This document shows, piece after piece, positions 18,797 to 27,441 of a stretch of 28,895 nt of DNA. Under the pieces are notes generated by a model. That model did no database searches. It worked only from the letters and a program-made list of their open reading frames with translations, and had not been told where the DNA came from. The stretch is taken from contig NGBS01000950.1 in assembly GCA_002245135.1 (NCBI GenBank), forward strand, positions 1 through 28,895, given 5' to 3'. The DNA comes from Proteromonas lacertae (Eukaryota; Sar; Bigyra; Opalinata; Proteromonadidae). The position numbers and the translations under genes were made by a program. How positions within the stretch are numbered: the stretch's first letter is position 1; each line of letters begins with the position of its first letter.

Positions 18797-19294
18797 ATGG
18801 TTAAAAGAAGTTCAAAAGCGAAATATCGTAAGTATATCATAGGTAAAGGCAAGTTCTGGGATGGAGTAAAGAATTTCTTTAAGAAAACAAAAATTTTATC
18901 AACAGCAGCTAGTTTAATCCCAGGTGTAGGTCCAGCCTTAGGTAATGTTGTATCCAATGTAGGATATGGTAGAAAACGTAGAAGAAGAGGTGGACAAGCA
19001 GAATGGAATTATGATGGTGGTATAAGTGGTGCTGGTTCTTTTTGGAATAAAGTTAAGAATGCAAAGATACCAAAGGAATTAAAAAATGTAATTACTGGTG
19101 GTCCAGGCAGCATGCCCTATTTAAAAAATGGTGGAATGGCTAATCCATTTGCTGTAAAGAATTGGACAAAAGGTGGTCCAAGTACTATACCGAAATTTTT
19201 GTTAGCAAAGAAAAAGACTGGTTCTGGTAAAAGACGTAAAAGTAGTAATAGTCTCGATAATCGATATATTGACAATAAGATTAGAGTTTTCTAG
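18797..19294 (+). CDS. Basic virion precursor, pX/pVI-like, with adenain-type cleavage consensus sites, 165 aa
   Basis: A Lys/Arg/Gly-rich protein (YGRKRRRRGG at about residues 57-66). Three sites fit the adenain consensus (M/I/L)-x-G-x|G or (M/I/L)-x-G-G|x: IIGK|G at 14-18, ISGA|G at 76-80 and ITGG|P at 99-103. Directly after the first two cuts come GKFWDGVKN and GSFWNKVKN, the same amphipathic module. A hydrophobic Gly-rich segment (STAASLIPGVGPALGNVV, about 35-52) could insert into membranes. This resembles adenovirus pVI and pX, which the virion protease matures to release DNA-binding or membrane-lytic peptides. The comparison is inferred from motifs and composition. The gene is followed by a related small basic gene at 19354. 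Confidence 0.65.
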   Translation: MVKRSSKAKYRKYIIGKGKFWDGVKNFFKKTKILSTAASLIPGVGPALGNVVSNVGYGRKRRRRGGQAEWNYDGGISGAGSFWNKVKNAKIPKELKNVITGGPGSMPYLKNGGMANPFAVKNWTKGGPSTIPKFLLAKKKTGSGKRRKSSNSLDNRYIDNKIRVF

Positions 19295-19353
19295 TCTAAT
19301 TTTATTTTTTTCTATTTTAATCGTATTTCTTTATTTTCATTCGAAATAACATA

Positions 19354-19647
19354 ATGCCAAAAGGTGGTAGAAGACGTAGATGCGTTTATGGAAGAAGGGG
19401 TGGTTCATTTTGGGGTAAGTTAAAAAATTGGGGTTCCAAAGCATTTAATTGGGCAAAGGATCATAAAATAACATCCAAAATAGCTAGGGAATTTGGAAAG
19501 AATGATATCGCAGATGGATTATCAACAATGGGATTTGGTCGTAGAAGACGTAGGTCAGGAAGAGGTAGATTACCATTCAATGGAGGTGGGAGTAATCAAC
19601 AAGCATTATTGAATGCATATTTAAAATCAAAGGTGGCTCGAATGTAA
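19354..19647 (+). CDS. Small Arg/Gly-rich virion-type protein, 97 aa
   Basis: MPKGGRRRRCVYGRRGG is followed by GSFWGKLKN (residues 17-25), a third copy of the module seen twice in the preceding gene. An amphipathic Trp-rich stretch comes next (WGSKAFNWAKDHK). A second basic block (FGRRRRRSGRGR) precedes the C-terminus. Composition suggests DNA condensation, membrane disruption, or both, inside the virion. The upstream gap contains two TCTA tetramers in T-rich context. This is probably a paralogue of part of the 18797 gene. Confidence 0.65.
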   Translation: MPKGGRRRRCVYGRRGGSFWGKLKNWGSKAFNWAKDHKITSKIAREFGKNDIADGLSTMGFGRRRRRSGRGRLPFNGGGSNQQALLNAYLKSKVARM

Positions 19648-19737
19648 GCTTGACTTTTAATAATGCTAATAATACTTATATTATTATTTTCATTGTTTCT
19701 TTTGTTAATTTTATTTTTCATAACATAGAAATAAAAA

Positions 19738-20352
19738 ATGAGTGATACTGAATCAACTGAATATGTGAGTGATGATAGTTCTACTGATGAGTCTGATAGT
19801 GAAGTAGAGTCAATAAATGAAAATGATTCCAAGATATCCAAACCAAAAATCACAGAAGCTGAACCAAGTGATGCTATGATCAATGAATTACTATTACAAT
19901 TCTCTCCAAAGGATATATACAACATATTACAGAATGATGGATCATCATCTCATAAAAATTCAAAAAAAGGTAAAAAACACTCCCATAAATCCAGATCAAG
20001 ATCAAGATCACATGAGAGATCCAAAAGAAAATCTAGTAAGAAACAAAAATCAAATGCTTTAGACGAGCCTAAGTCCAAACGTGGTGGTGGTAGAAAAAAT
20101 AGTAAAAAGGATAGGGACTCATCATTACCTCCTCCTAGTCGTATGACAAAAGCTGAATTACAAATAGCTTTGAAAGAAACCAGAGATCAATTAGGCAAAT
20201 ATATGAAGAAATTAGAAAAGAGTTCAAATCCAAAGAAAGAGAAAATAGAGAAAGTAAAAGAACCAGAACCAGAAGAAGATAAACCATTAGGTAATGATAT
20301 TGCAGGTAGAGAAATACAAGGCGAGCCTATCGAGCCTGTTTATGTTCAATAA
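19738..20352 (+). CDS. Acidic-N, SR/KS-rich protein with coiled-coil C-terminus, 204 aa (element gene)
   Basis: The first 45 residues are Ser/Asp/Glu-rich (STEYVSDDSSTDESDSEVES). The centre is basic with Arg-Ser dipeptides (HSHKSRSRSRSHERSKRK) as in SR proteins. A helical segment follows (MTKAELQIALKETRDQLGKY) and the end is Lys/Glu/Pro-rich. The RS stretch makes binding to nucleic acid and phosphorylation plausible. It lies between two basic virion-type genes in a plus-strand run, so a core-associated virion role is likely but unproven. Confidence 0.55.
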   Translation: MSDTESTEYVSDDSSTDESDSEVESINENDSKISKPKITEAEPSDAMINELLLQFSPKDIYNILQNDGSSSHKNSKKGKKHSHKSRSRSRSHERSKRKSSKKQKSNALDEPKSKRGGGRKNSKKDRDSSLPPPSRMTKAELQIALKETRDQLGKYMKKLEKSSNPKKEKIEKVKEPEPEEDKPLGNDIAGREIQGEPIEPVYVQ

Positions 20353-20423
20353 TATTAATAATACTTATATTACACATTATTATTATAATTAAATTATTTT
20401 TTTTTATTTTCTATTAAGTCATT

Positions 20424-20954
20424 ATGAAAAAACTAAATAAGAAAATACTACTTGCTGTGTTTGCTCGGATGAGAGGTAAAGGCAAAAGGAAGAAGATACG
20501 GAGAGGTGAAGGATATAAAGGACATGACAAATATTATCAGAGTTTATATAATAATTTTTATAGAGAAAATGCGAAAGATTTAGTGGATATGAGAAACAGT
20601 CGTTTAAATGAAATAAAAGATGAGATTACTAAGTTAAATTCTAAAGACACTCCTAATGAAGGTGATATTCGTAAATTGAATGATGAGCAAAAATTTTTAG
20701 AGAGACAGAATGCAATCGATTCTATGTTATCCGCATCATTACATGAAGGTAATGCAATGGCTATACCACTTGCTAATAGTTTAAGAGAGATTGATGATCA
20801 GCATTTGTTTGGTCCCAACATGTATGTGAATATGAATAGGCATAATTACAATGAAATGGCTCAAGCAAGTGCAAAGACTAGGATGCAGATGGGTGAGTAT
20901 ATGAGTAATCCAATTAACCAAATCAAGATGTCACAAATGCAACAAATGGTATAA
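20424..20954 (+). CDS. Basic-N virion-type protein, 176 aa (element gene)
   Basis: The ATG at 20424 follows TTTTCTATTAAGTC. The N-terminus is basic with a hydrophobic patch (KKILLAVFARMRGKGKRK), and MRGK|G at residues 16-20 fits the adenain cleavage consensus, so a propeptide may be removed. The rest is a charged helical body with a likely coiled coil (NEIKDEITKLNSKD; RKLNDEQKFLERQNAI) and a Met/Gln-rich end. It belongs to the plus-strand run of structural genes. The homologous family is not recognised. Confidence 0.55.
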   Translation: MKKLNKKILLAVFARMRGKGKRKKIRRGEGYKGHDKYYQSLYNNFYRENAKDLVDMRNSRLNEIKDEITKLNSKDTPNEGDIRKLNDEQKFLERQNAIDSMLSASLHEGNAMAIPLANSLREIDDQHLFGPNMYVNMNRHNYNEMAQASAKTRMQMGEYMSNPINQIKMSQMQQMV

Positions 20955-20989
20955 AATTCATGTTAATTTATATATAATAGTAGAAGTTG

Positions 20990-21425
20990 AATAAATTGAT
21001 TACTCCTAAAGCAGAAACAGATATTAAAGTACAGCCGTCAACTGATGTTAAAGATGATAAAGGTGATGATGATAATGATAATGATGATGAAATTACTATT
21101 GACGATTTTTAAAATTTTACTAAAGAGCAAATAGACCAAATATTTGATGAATATGACTTTACAGAAGCTCAGAAAACTAAAATAAAAGAGTTGTGGGAAG
21201 AAGTTCAAAATATTAAACAATATGAAGAATAGATTGCAAATGGAAAGCCAGATGATGATGATGAATATGAAGATATTGAATGTAATAAACCAAAAGAAGA
21301 AGATGATGATGAATTCAAATCTGATTTTGAAGAAGAACAAGAACAAGAACAAGAACAAGATGGTGAATTTGATTCTGATTTTGATGATGATGGATGGCAA
21401 TCTGTAGAACGAAAGAAAAGTTAAT
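20990..21425 (+). pseudogene. Degraded acidic coding region of the element
   Basis: The plus strand shows strong coding bias for a very acidic, Gln/Glu/Asp-rich product (GAT, GAA and CAA repeats, e.g. gatgatgatgatgaa and gaacaagaacaagaa), but no single frame is open across it. It sits between two structural-type genes on the same strand. It is listed as a broken part of the Polinton-like element. The minus-strand frame through it is a composition artefact. Confidence 0.5.
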
Positions 21426-21432
21426 ATCATCT

Positions 21433-21458
21433 ATAATATCAATAACGGCTATATTTCT
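21433..21458 (+). promoter_or_regulatory. 26-nt upstream motif (copy 2), before the large virion ORF
   Basis: ataatatcaataacggct followed by atatttct is identical to 14137-14162 at 24 of 26 positions. It ends 44 nt before the ATG at 21502. The core AACGRCTATA also occurs at 18729 upstream of the basic virion gene. Confidence 0.5.
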
Positions 21459-21501
21459 AATAGTATTGTTTCTCTATTTTTTATATTGTTTTATATATTT
21501 T

Positions 21502-23262
21502 ATGGGTGTTAAACGAAAGCATAAGCAACAATCATCACCAAAAGAAGAAGCAATTGATTTTGAGAATCCCTCTGTGTATCATAATGCACTTAAGAGAAAA
21601 TTGAAAAAGATCATTTACAACAAGGTGAAAGATAACAAAAAAATAAAACTAGATCTCAGTCACATGGCTAACCCAACAGCCAATGTTGACAAAGGCAATG
21701 GTACATATGGATTAGACATCTATGATCCTAAATCTAGTTTCAATAAATTTTATGATACTATAGGAGATGAGGATGATATAGAGGAATTATCAAAGCCTGT
21801 TAATCCAAATATAAACGCAACAAAAAACAATTTCATGACTGATGAGATGAAATACAAATTATATATGTCAGGCATCACAGACCAGTTTGGACGATATTAT
21901 AGGAACATAGGTAAGTATAACAAGCCATACTCAGATTATTATGCTCAACCAGAGAATTTAACATACCAATGGCAAAATCCATTTTTATCTCAAATTGAAG
22001 GACAACCATTACAACAATGGGGATCACAGTACAATGTAAATTCATATCAATCCAATCCAAGATGGAATAATAATGCTGGTACAACACAAAAAGATCACGA
22101 GTATGAATTACAACAAGAAAATGAAATAGTGAAAGCAAGGAATGAAGAATATCAGAGAAAGATAGCAACAATGGAAGAAAAAGAAAAAGAGTCATTAATT
22201 TCAAAAATTGATAAATATTTCTCAGGTAATACAACATACGATTGGTTAAAATTTGGTGTGAAGTTCTGCTTATGTACTATGACATTAGGTTCTATTTCAC
22301 AAGTGTTTGATATACTATTTCCTGATAGTACTGTTGGTGCAATATTAAAGTATTTAGTAAATGCAGGAATAGGATATAGTGGTGTTATGCAATGGATATT
22401 TGGTTTATCCCCAGCATGGGTTAATGCAGCATCTTTTGTGTCAATGTTAACTCCTAATTTTGTCAGCTTGGTATATAATCGTTGGAAACAAGTTCCTCCA
22501 ATGGATATGTCACAATGGATTCATTCTAAGTTAGATAGTATAATGGGTTTCTTTACTACATCACTAAGTAATATATACAATTGGTTCAGAGGTATATTTG
22601 GTGCTACTCCTGGTATCTTTGGTATGTCTTTAGATGGATATCCAAAGACAGGTTCAGGTAGAAGAAAACATGTTCATTTCAAACATAAGAAACATCACAG
22701 AAGAAATAAACTAAAATTAGAGAGTATCCCACGGAGGCATCTCTTGGCTACTAAGAAATTAGGTGGTAATAGTGGTATTATACCATTAAGAGTGGGTCAA
22801 AGTGTTGGTCCTAATGAGCATGTCATTATTACTAATCCAAGACAACAAATGTATGATGCTGCTAGTGCTGCTTATAATGGAACATCACAATTACAGCCAA
22901 GTCAAATACCAGAATATATTCAACCATATATACCAAAAGAAACTGTAGGATATGATTATAATTGGAATTATGATAAATTATTTAGTCCAGGTTTGAATAG
23001 ACAAGCTCGAAAAGAAGTTCAATATGCTTTAACTAATAATTATGCTTCTTTGTTGCCTAACAATTATCATATTAATTTTTATGATATGCTAGATCGTGAA
23101 CATAAAACAGGAAATTTAAGAGGAACATTCCCATTAGCAACATTAGATACATCTAATCCAAGAAGCTATCTTTTGAATTGGCCTGAATATGTTACAGAAG
23201 CAGATGTTCAGGCATATGATAATGGAATGAATAGAGTTACAGATCCTTTGTTGATGGAGTAA
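21502..23262 (+). CDS. Large membrane-associated virion-type protein, 586 aa (element gene)
   Basis: I chose the ATG at 21502 (MGVKRKHKQQSSPKEEAIDF). The N-terminal third is polar, with a Gln/Asn/Trp-rich part (YQWQNPFLSQIEGQPLQQWG). A coiled coil follows near residues 200-235. Hydrophobic helices lie at about residues 245-330 (FGVKFCLCTMTLGSISQVF; ILKYLVNAGIGYSGVMQWIF; AASFVSMLTPNFVSLVYN). Next comes a His/Lys/Arg-rich block (GSGRRKHVHFKHKKHHRR) and a Tyr/Asn-rich C-terminus. The size, membrane helices and basic block suggest an internal or inner-membrane virion protein. The following ORF (from 23337) shows a similar composition, so the two probably belong to one structural module. No named family is recognised. 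Confidence 0.6.
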   Translation: MGVKRKHKQQSSPKEEAIDFENPSVYHNALKRKLKKIIYNKVKDNKKIKLDLSHMANPTANVDKGNGTYGLDIYDPKSSFNKFYDTIGDEDDIEELSKPVNPNINATKNNFMTDEMKYKLYMSGITDQFGRYYRNIGKYNKPYSDYYAQPENLTYQWQNPFLSQIEGQPLQQWGSQYNVNSYQSNPRWNNNAGTTQKDHEYELQQENEIVKARNEEYQRKIATMEEKEKESLISKIDKYFSGNTTYDWLKFGVKFCLCTMTLGSISQVFDILFPDSTVGAILKYLVNAGIGYSGVMQWIFGLSPAWVNAASFVSMLTPNFVSLVYNRWKQVPPMDMSQWIHSKLDSIMGFFTTSLSNIYNWFRGIFGATPGIFGMSLDGYPKTGSGRRKHVHFKHKKHHRRNKLKLESIPRRHLLATKKLGGNSGIIPLRVGQSVGPNEHVIITNPRQQMYDAASAAYNGTSQLQPSQIPEYIQPYIPKETVGYDYNWNYDKLFSPGLNRQARKEVQYALTNNYASLLPNNYHINFYDMLDREHKTGNLRGTFPLATLDTSNPRSYLLNWPEYVTEADVQAYDNGMNRVTDPLLME

Positions 23263-23336
23263 GTAAGATCAATCAATATTCAGATCCATATAATTTTGAT
23301 CCGAATCGAGCTGAAAAAGTAAAAGAATATATTGCA

Positions 23337-25177
23337 TTGAATAATCAAAAGGCACAAAGATATATGGATGATCAAGAGATATTAGAAAGATCAAAATTTT
23401 ATAGATGGGCATTAGATCCAAAAAATCAAGAACTGGTGAATAGTGCTATAGATATAGATAAAGAACCGCATACATGGATTAATGAAGATAAATATAGAGA
23501 ACTGAATGAAATAGCATCACAAAATAGTAAAGACTTCATTAACTTTGATTATAACAGAGAGAAGTTAGGTCACTCACTTCCTCAAGAGTGGGTGAATGCA
23601 GATAATAAACAAAAATATGAAATAGCTATTGGTTTAGTGAAAACTGCTTGTAGTTCATGGGCACAATTTGAAAATTCACAATTTCAAAAAGCACTTGATT
23701 CATTACGTGAATCTGATTTTATGGGTTTTACTGGTAATTTGTTCCTGTGTGTAGAGAATGTATTTAGGATATTTCCGCAAATATACTATACAATAAATTC
23801 ATATTTGGTTGGTGGAGTTACTCCTCAAATGTTTGAAGTAGATCATGCAATGAAATATGTTCGTGCAATAGTAATGACATGTTTAGCTTATTGGTTATGG
23901 AAAAAATCTAAACTACCAACATCAGGGTTCTTGTATGTAATGTGGTACTTCATTTTCGACTACTATGAGATAATTCGTATGCTGTCAGGTGGTAGATTGC
24001 CTGCTATCACTGACTTGTATTATGGTAATTCAGAAAAAGTTAAGTCAATGTTACCTGAAGCAATTCAAAAATCATGGTTACCTGTAGACTTGTTGTATAA
24101 TTTTGGTGTTTCATTTATGTTCAATACTCATCCATATGTTCGATACTTATTTCAATTAGTTCCATTCTTCTACAAATTTTCTAATATTGGAAATATAGAT
24201 GCAAAAAATGTAGGTGATACATTAGAAACAGCAGCAACTGTAGCTGCAGCTGCAAATGGAGGTGATGCAACAACTGCTGCAGCAGCAGTTAAAGGTATTA
24301 GTGAATTATCAAAAGCTATGCCATCAATGGCAAAAACTGCTGTTGCAGCTGATCCAACAGGTACATTACAAACTGTTGCAGGTATAGGAACAGTATTCAG
24401 TGCATTGACTGCTTGTTTTGGTTTGCTAGATGCAGGTGGTTTATTAAACTGGTTAAAACCAACACCATATCAACACAAGAATGCAATCAAAATGGATAAC
24501 TACGTGAAACGTTCACAACAAACAATTCCAAGTTCACTCACTAATTTTGGTAGAGCAGTGAGTAATTTAGATCAAGCAAAACAACTCAGTGAAGCTATGA
24601 GTTACTTTGGAATAGGTAATGGAAATAATAAAAAAGTAAAGAAATTAATTTCACGTAGGAAAGTTTTGTATAACAGTATCACTTCAGATGCCTTATCGAA
24701 TTTTGATATAGAGTTAATTGTGAAAAATGAGTTCAATAATTTCCATGGAAAGTTCATGGGAGTGTTCTGCTGGGACGAGCTTGTACTTCCTATACCCAAA
24801 AAGAAGAATCAATGGGGAATCATAATCAATACACTCACAACACAAGCTAGCCCTGATTCTATAGGTCATTGGGTGGCTTTAGTAGTTGACAATATCAAAA
24901 AGTAATTCCTGTACTATGATTCATTTGGTGAAGATCCTCAACACTTGGAAGAATTTAAAAAAATTTGAAAAAATTAAAAAAGTATCATAATGAAAAGTAT
25001 GAACTTAAAATCAATGGAGTACAGAATCAAAATTCAAATACTGCCAACTGTGGTTTTTTTGCTATTAATTTTTTGAAAAATATTTTAAGAGATCAGTGTA
25101 GTTTCAAAAAGGCTACTGACTATAATACAATAGTAGGTGAAGCAAAAATTAGGTTAATGAAAAACAATTTGGATTAA
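23337..25177 (+). pseudogene. Membrane protein region ending in an adenain-like cysteine protease domain (interrupted)
   Basis: The first part (about 23337-24650) encodes a polar helical start (YRWALDPKNQELVNSA), several hydrophobic helices (YVRAIVMTCLAYWLWKKS; FLYVMWYFIFDYYEIIRML) and an Ala/Gly-rich segment (ETAATVAAAANGGDATTAAA). The last part (about 24680-25160) is the virion protease of the adenovirus/Polinton C48-like family. Its signs are FDIELIVKNEF, GVFCWDELVLP, the catalytic His in GHWVALVVD, YYDSFGED, and the catalytic Cys in NCGFFAINFL preceded by a Gln-Asn segment. Such a protease matures capsid and core proteins. The interval is not open throughout and is treated as a fossil. 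The protease normally stands as its own gene of about 200 residues, but here it follows the membrane part in the same frame. Confidence 0.8.
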
Positions 25178-25219
25178 TATAATATATATAATATAAAATT
25201 ATTACTTAATTATTTTTTT

Positions 25220-25628
25220 TTATGTGTGGTGAAATATTGTATGAGTTTCAATATATTCTATCATCTCTGTATCCATATGACTACATTTGAAGAATATTGG
25301 CATCTTACCATTAAAACATCTTTGTGGCATTCTAATGATTACTTTTTTCATTGTTGGTGTGTATGTAACTTTCGGATAATCTCTATTTCCTAAGTCACAA
25401 GGACCTACAAACACTAATATCAAACGTTGACTCATGATCATGTTAATCATTTTGTGTGTTAACTCAAAAATACCATTGATATATAGGTTTTCGATGATAA
25501 AAAAATATAAGGAATTGTAGGCTATACAAATCTAAGTATATGTCTGGGCCACTTAAATGATATTTCTTTGTTACCTTGGATTCAAGTTCTGGTAATTTAT
25601 ATTCAATCTGTGGTGGTAGTGTAAGCAT
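25220..25628 (-). pseudogene. Minus-strand region with two small ORFs, probably remnants of one element gene
   Basis: Two short minus-strand frames lie end to end. The upstream one starts at an ATG at 25628 (MLTLPPQIEYKLPELESKVT). The downstream one contains RLILVFVGPCDLGNRDYPKV and IIRMPQRCFNGKMPIFFKCS. Both have non-random, protein-like composition unlike the surrounding AT-rich DNA. I do not recognise the product. Whether they are two small genes or parts of one cannot be settled by eye. Confidence 0.4.
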
Positions 25629-26159
25629 ATATAAAAAATAGAATATACTATATGTATATGTATAATAAAATATTTTTAAAAAAAAGAAATTAAAAAAAAT
25701 GGATTACTAATAGTCTGTGCTAGGAATCGAACCACTAATGCCAGCTGCATGACTCTTTTTTCCTTGCACAGTCTATCAGATCCCAATTAAATAAAAAAAA
25801 GGGCATTTAGATATACCGTGCCAGGATGATTCAAGCCGAATTTCAATGGCGCAATATTAAACAACACACATCCAAGTAGTAATTATTATTAAACTTCCAT
25901 AAATTCCTTGTGAAATTAATTTAATAAATAAATAAATAAATAATTATAAATTAGAAACGCAGCCCTCATCGTAGCTAGTCTATCCAATGCCCAATAATAA
26001 AAAACAACATATACAATATATAGCATAATAAAAATTTATTCGTTACAATATTGATTTGTCTCCCTTCTTTCTCTTGGGTCTCTCCAGTATTTTTCTAAAC
26101 CATGTGGTTGGTGCATCATCTTTTCTCACTAACTGCAACTCATAGTGTTTTGAATCGAA
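25629..26159. other. Mostly non-coding stretch with a long hairpin
   Basis: No convincing complete gene is seen. It holds A-runs (25665-25700), the hairpin at 25701-25783, an (aaat)n run near 25920-25945 and, towards 26160, DNA adjoining the integrase gene. Confidence 0.4.
25701..25783 (-). ncRNA. Long imperfect hairpin with a tRNA B-box-like loop sequence
   Basis: The arms 25701-25726 and 25760-25783 pair over about 24 bp with a few mismatches and one bulge. On the minus strand the right-hand part reads GGTTCGATTCC, a perfect match to the tRNA internal promoter B box (GGTTCGANTCC). I could not fold it as a cloverleaf: the D and anticodon arms are missing. It could be a tRNA-derived relic, a small structured RNA or a transcription end signal of the integrase gene. 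Confidence 0.3.
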
Positions 26160-27158
26160 TTAATGAAAACCTTGAATGTCATTCCCATTGATATCACCTA
26201 AATTGTATGAATATCGATTTTTCTTGATTATCTTATATACATTGTCTGACCAGTATACGTTCTTATCCATTTTACGTCTTCTCTCTTTGAATCTCACCAA
26301 ATCACCTACTTCGAAATTTTGACCAGTATGATCCAATTTTTCATAATTCTTTAAGTTGTAGTTAATTGATTTTTGTAATATTTGTTTTTGTAATTCTGGA
26401 CTATGGAATACCTCATTTGGTGTATATCCTTTAATTCCTGGTAATGGCTTGTTGTTATAGTCATCTATCACTTCCTGTATTATACTATCGAGTTTCAATT
26501 TATAATTCATATCTGGTATAATATGCTTATCATTGTGATCAATATCTGCCATATATGTAGGTGCATCATATCCCAGATCCACCAAGTGTTTGTACAACAG
26601 TCTTTTTATCACACTCACTGATCTATCCAATAATGACTCTATTTTATGCTCTGAACCATCTTTTTGAAAATATGAAATTCCTTCAGCATCACATAACTTC
26701 TTGATATTTGAAAAACTAGCATCAGCATCTGATAGAATACTTACCACATTTTTATGTGTTTTGTTTCCATAGGCATCTGTTTCATAATACCACTTCTGAA
26801 ATGCATCCAATGTAATATCACCATATTTATTAGGCATAAATAGTGCCCATACTTTTCTTGAATTCATTTCGATAAAATACAAATGTTCCATATCAGGTAA
26901 GAAAAACACTATATCCATTTGGAAGTACCCAGGCTTTTTGATAGTTGCGAATGGATTATTTTTTTTATATTTGAAATCAACAATTTGTTTTCCAGGTTGT
27001 CTCCTTAAGTATTCACGTACTACATCTGGTGGTGGAGCTATATCATTCATACTAGACAAATGTTGTGTCATTTTGACAAATTCATTTTCATTAAGGTAAT
27101 AATATTTTTTATATAGTTCATCTAAGCGTGATCGATATTGGGCAATTTGGTTTGACAT
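26160..27158 (-). CDS. rve-type (retroviral-like) integrase of the Polinton-like element, about 332 aa
   Basis: Integrase of the DDE/RNase H-like rve class, which inserts Polinton DNA into the host genome. The N-terminus is helical (YRSRLDELYKKYYYLNENEF). The catalytic core starts near residue 75 with KKPGYFQMDIVFFLPD (first Asp) and continues with YFIEMNSRKVWALFMPNK and LSDADASFSN (second Asp). The C-terminal part has the typical NNKPLPGIKGYTPNEVFH and a basic SH3-like segment (FEVGDLVRFKERRRKMDKN). It lies near the right terminal repeat and is transcribed inward. Confidence 0.88.
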   Translation of the reverse strand: MSNQIAQYRSRLDELYKKYYYLNENEFVKMTQHLSSMNDIAPPPDVVREYLRRQPGKQIVDFKYKKNNPFATIKKPGYFQMDIVFFLPDMEHLYFIEMNSRKVWALFMPNKYGDITLDAFQKWYYETDAYGNKTHKNVVSILSDADASFSNIKKLCDAEGISYFQKDGSEHKIESLLDRSVSVIKRLLYKHLVDLGYDAPTYMADIDHNDKHIIPDMNYKLKLDSIIQEVIDDYNNKPLPGIKGYTPNEVFHSPELQKQILQKSINYNLKNYEKLDHTGQNFEVGDLVRFKERRRKMDKNVYWSDNVYKIIKKNRYSYNLGDINGNDIQGFH

Positions 27159-27441
27159 TTGGTCTTCATACGAAGCCTCTCTTGTTGGATGTGTAATATT
27201 CGGTGCTCCATGGTTAATATATGTTGCAAGTGATAAGTTACCATTTGTAGGTAACGTTTGACAGGAGATGGGTTTGGGTTGCTATATGAGCTGTATAAAT
27301 GTAATTCATTATGATTATTATCTAAATTAATAGAGTTATATATCTTTATAACAACATTTAAAAAATATATATCCGTTTCATATATATATACATTAACATT
27401 TGTTCATTGTTCAACGTTATTTCCCTTTCAATTCACTTATT
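27159..27441. promoter_or_regulatory. Divergent region between the integrase and the right-end genes
   Basis: 283 nt, AT-rich, with no ORF of note. It contains TATATATA tracts at 27378-27392 and probably holds the integrase promoter (minus) and the promoter of the plus-strand coding region that begins at 27442. Confidence 0.35.

Noticed and set aside
19596-19925. Minus-strand ORF over the start of the 19738 gene
   Set aside because: Antisense to the acidic Ser/Asp region; composition artefact.
21038-21430. Minus-strand Ile/Phe-rich frame that looks like a multi-pass membrane protein
   Set aside because: Reverse reading of GAT/GAA/CAA repeats always gives Ile/Phe/Leu runs; the plus strand shows the coding bias.
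25711-25790. A functional tRNA gene on the minus strand
   Set aside because: It has a B-box match, but the T-stem does not pair, D and anticodon arms are missing, and the sequence folds better as a simple hairpin.
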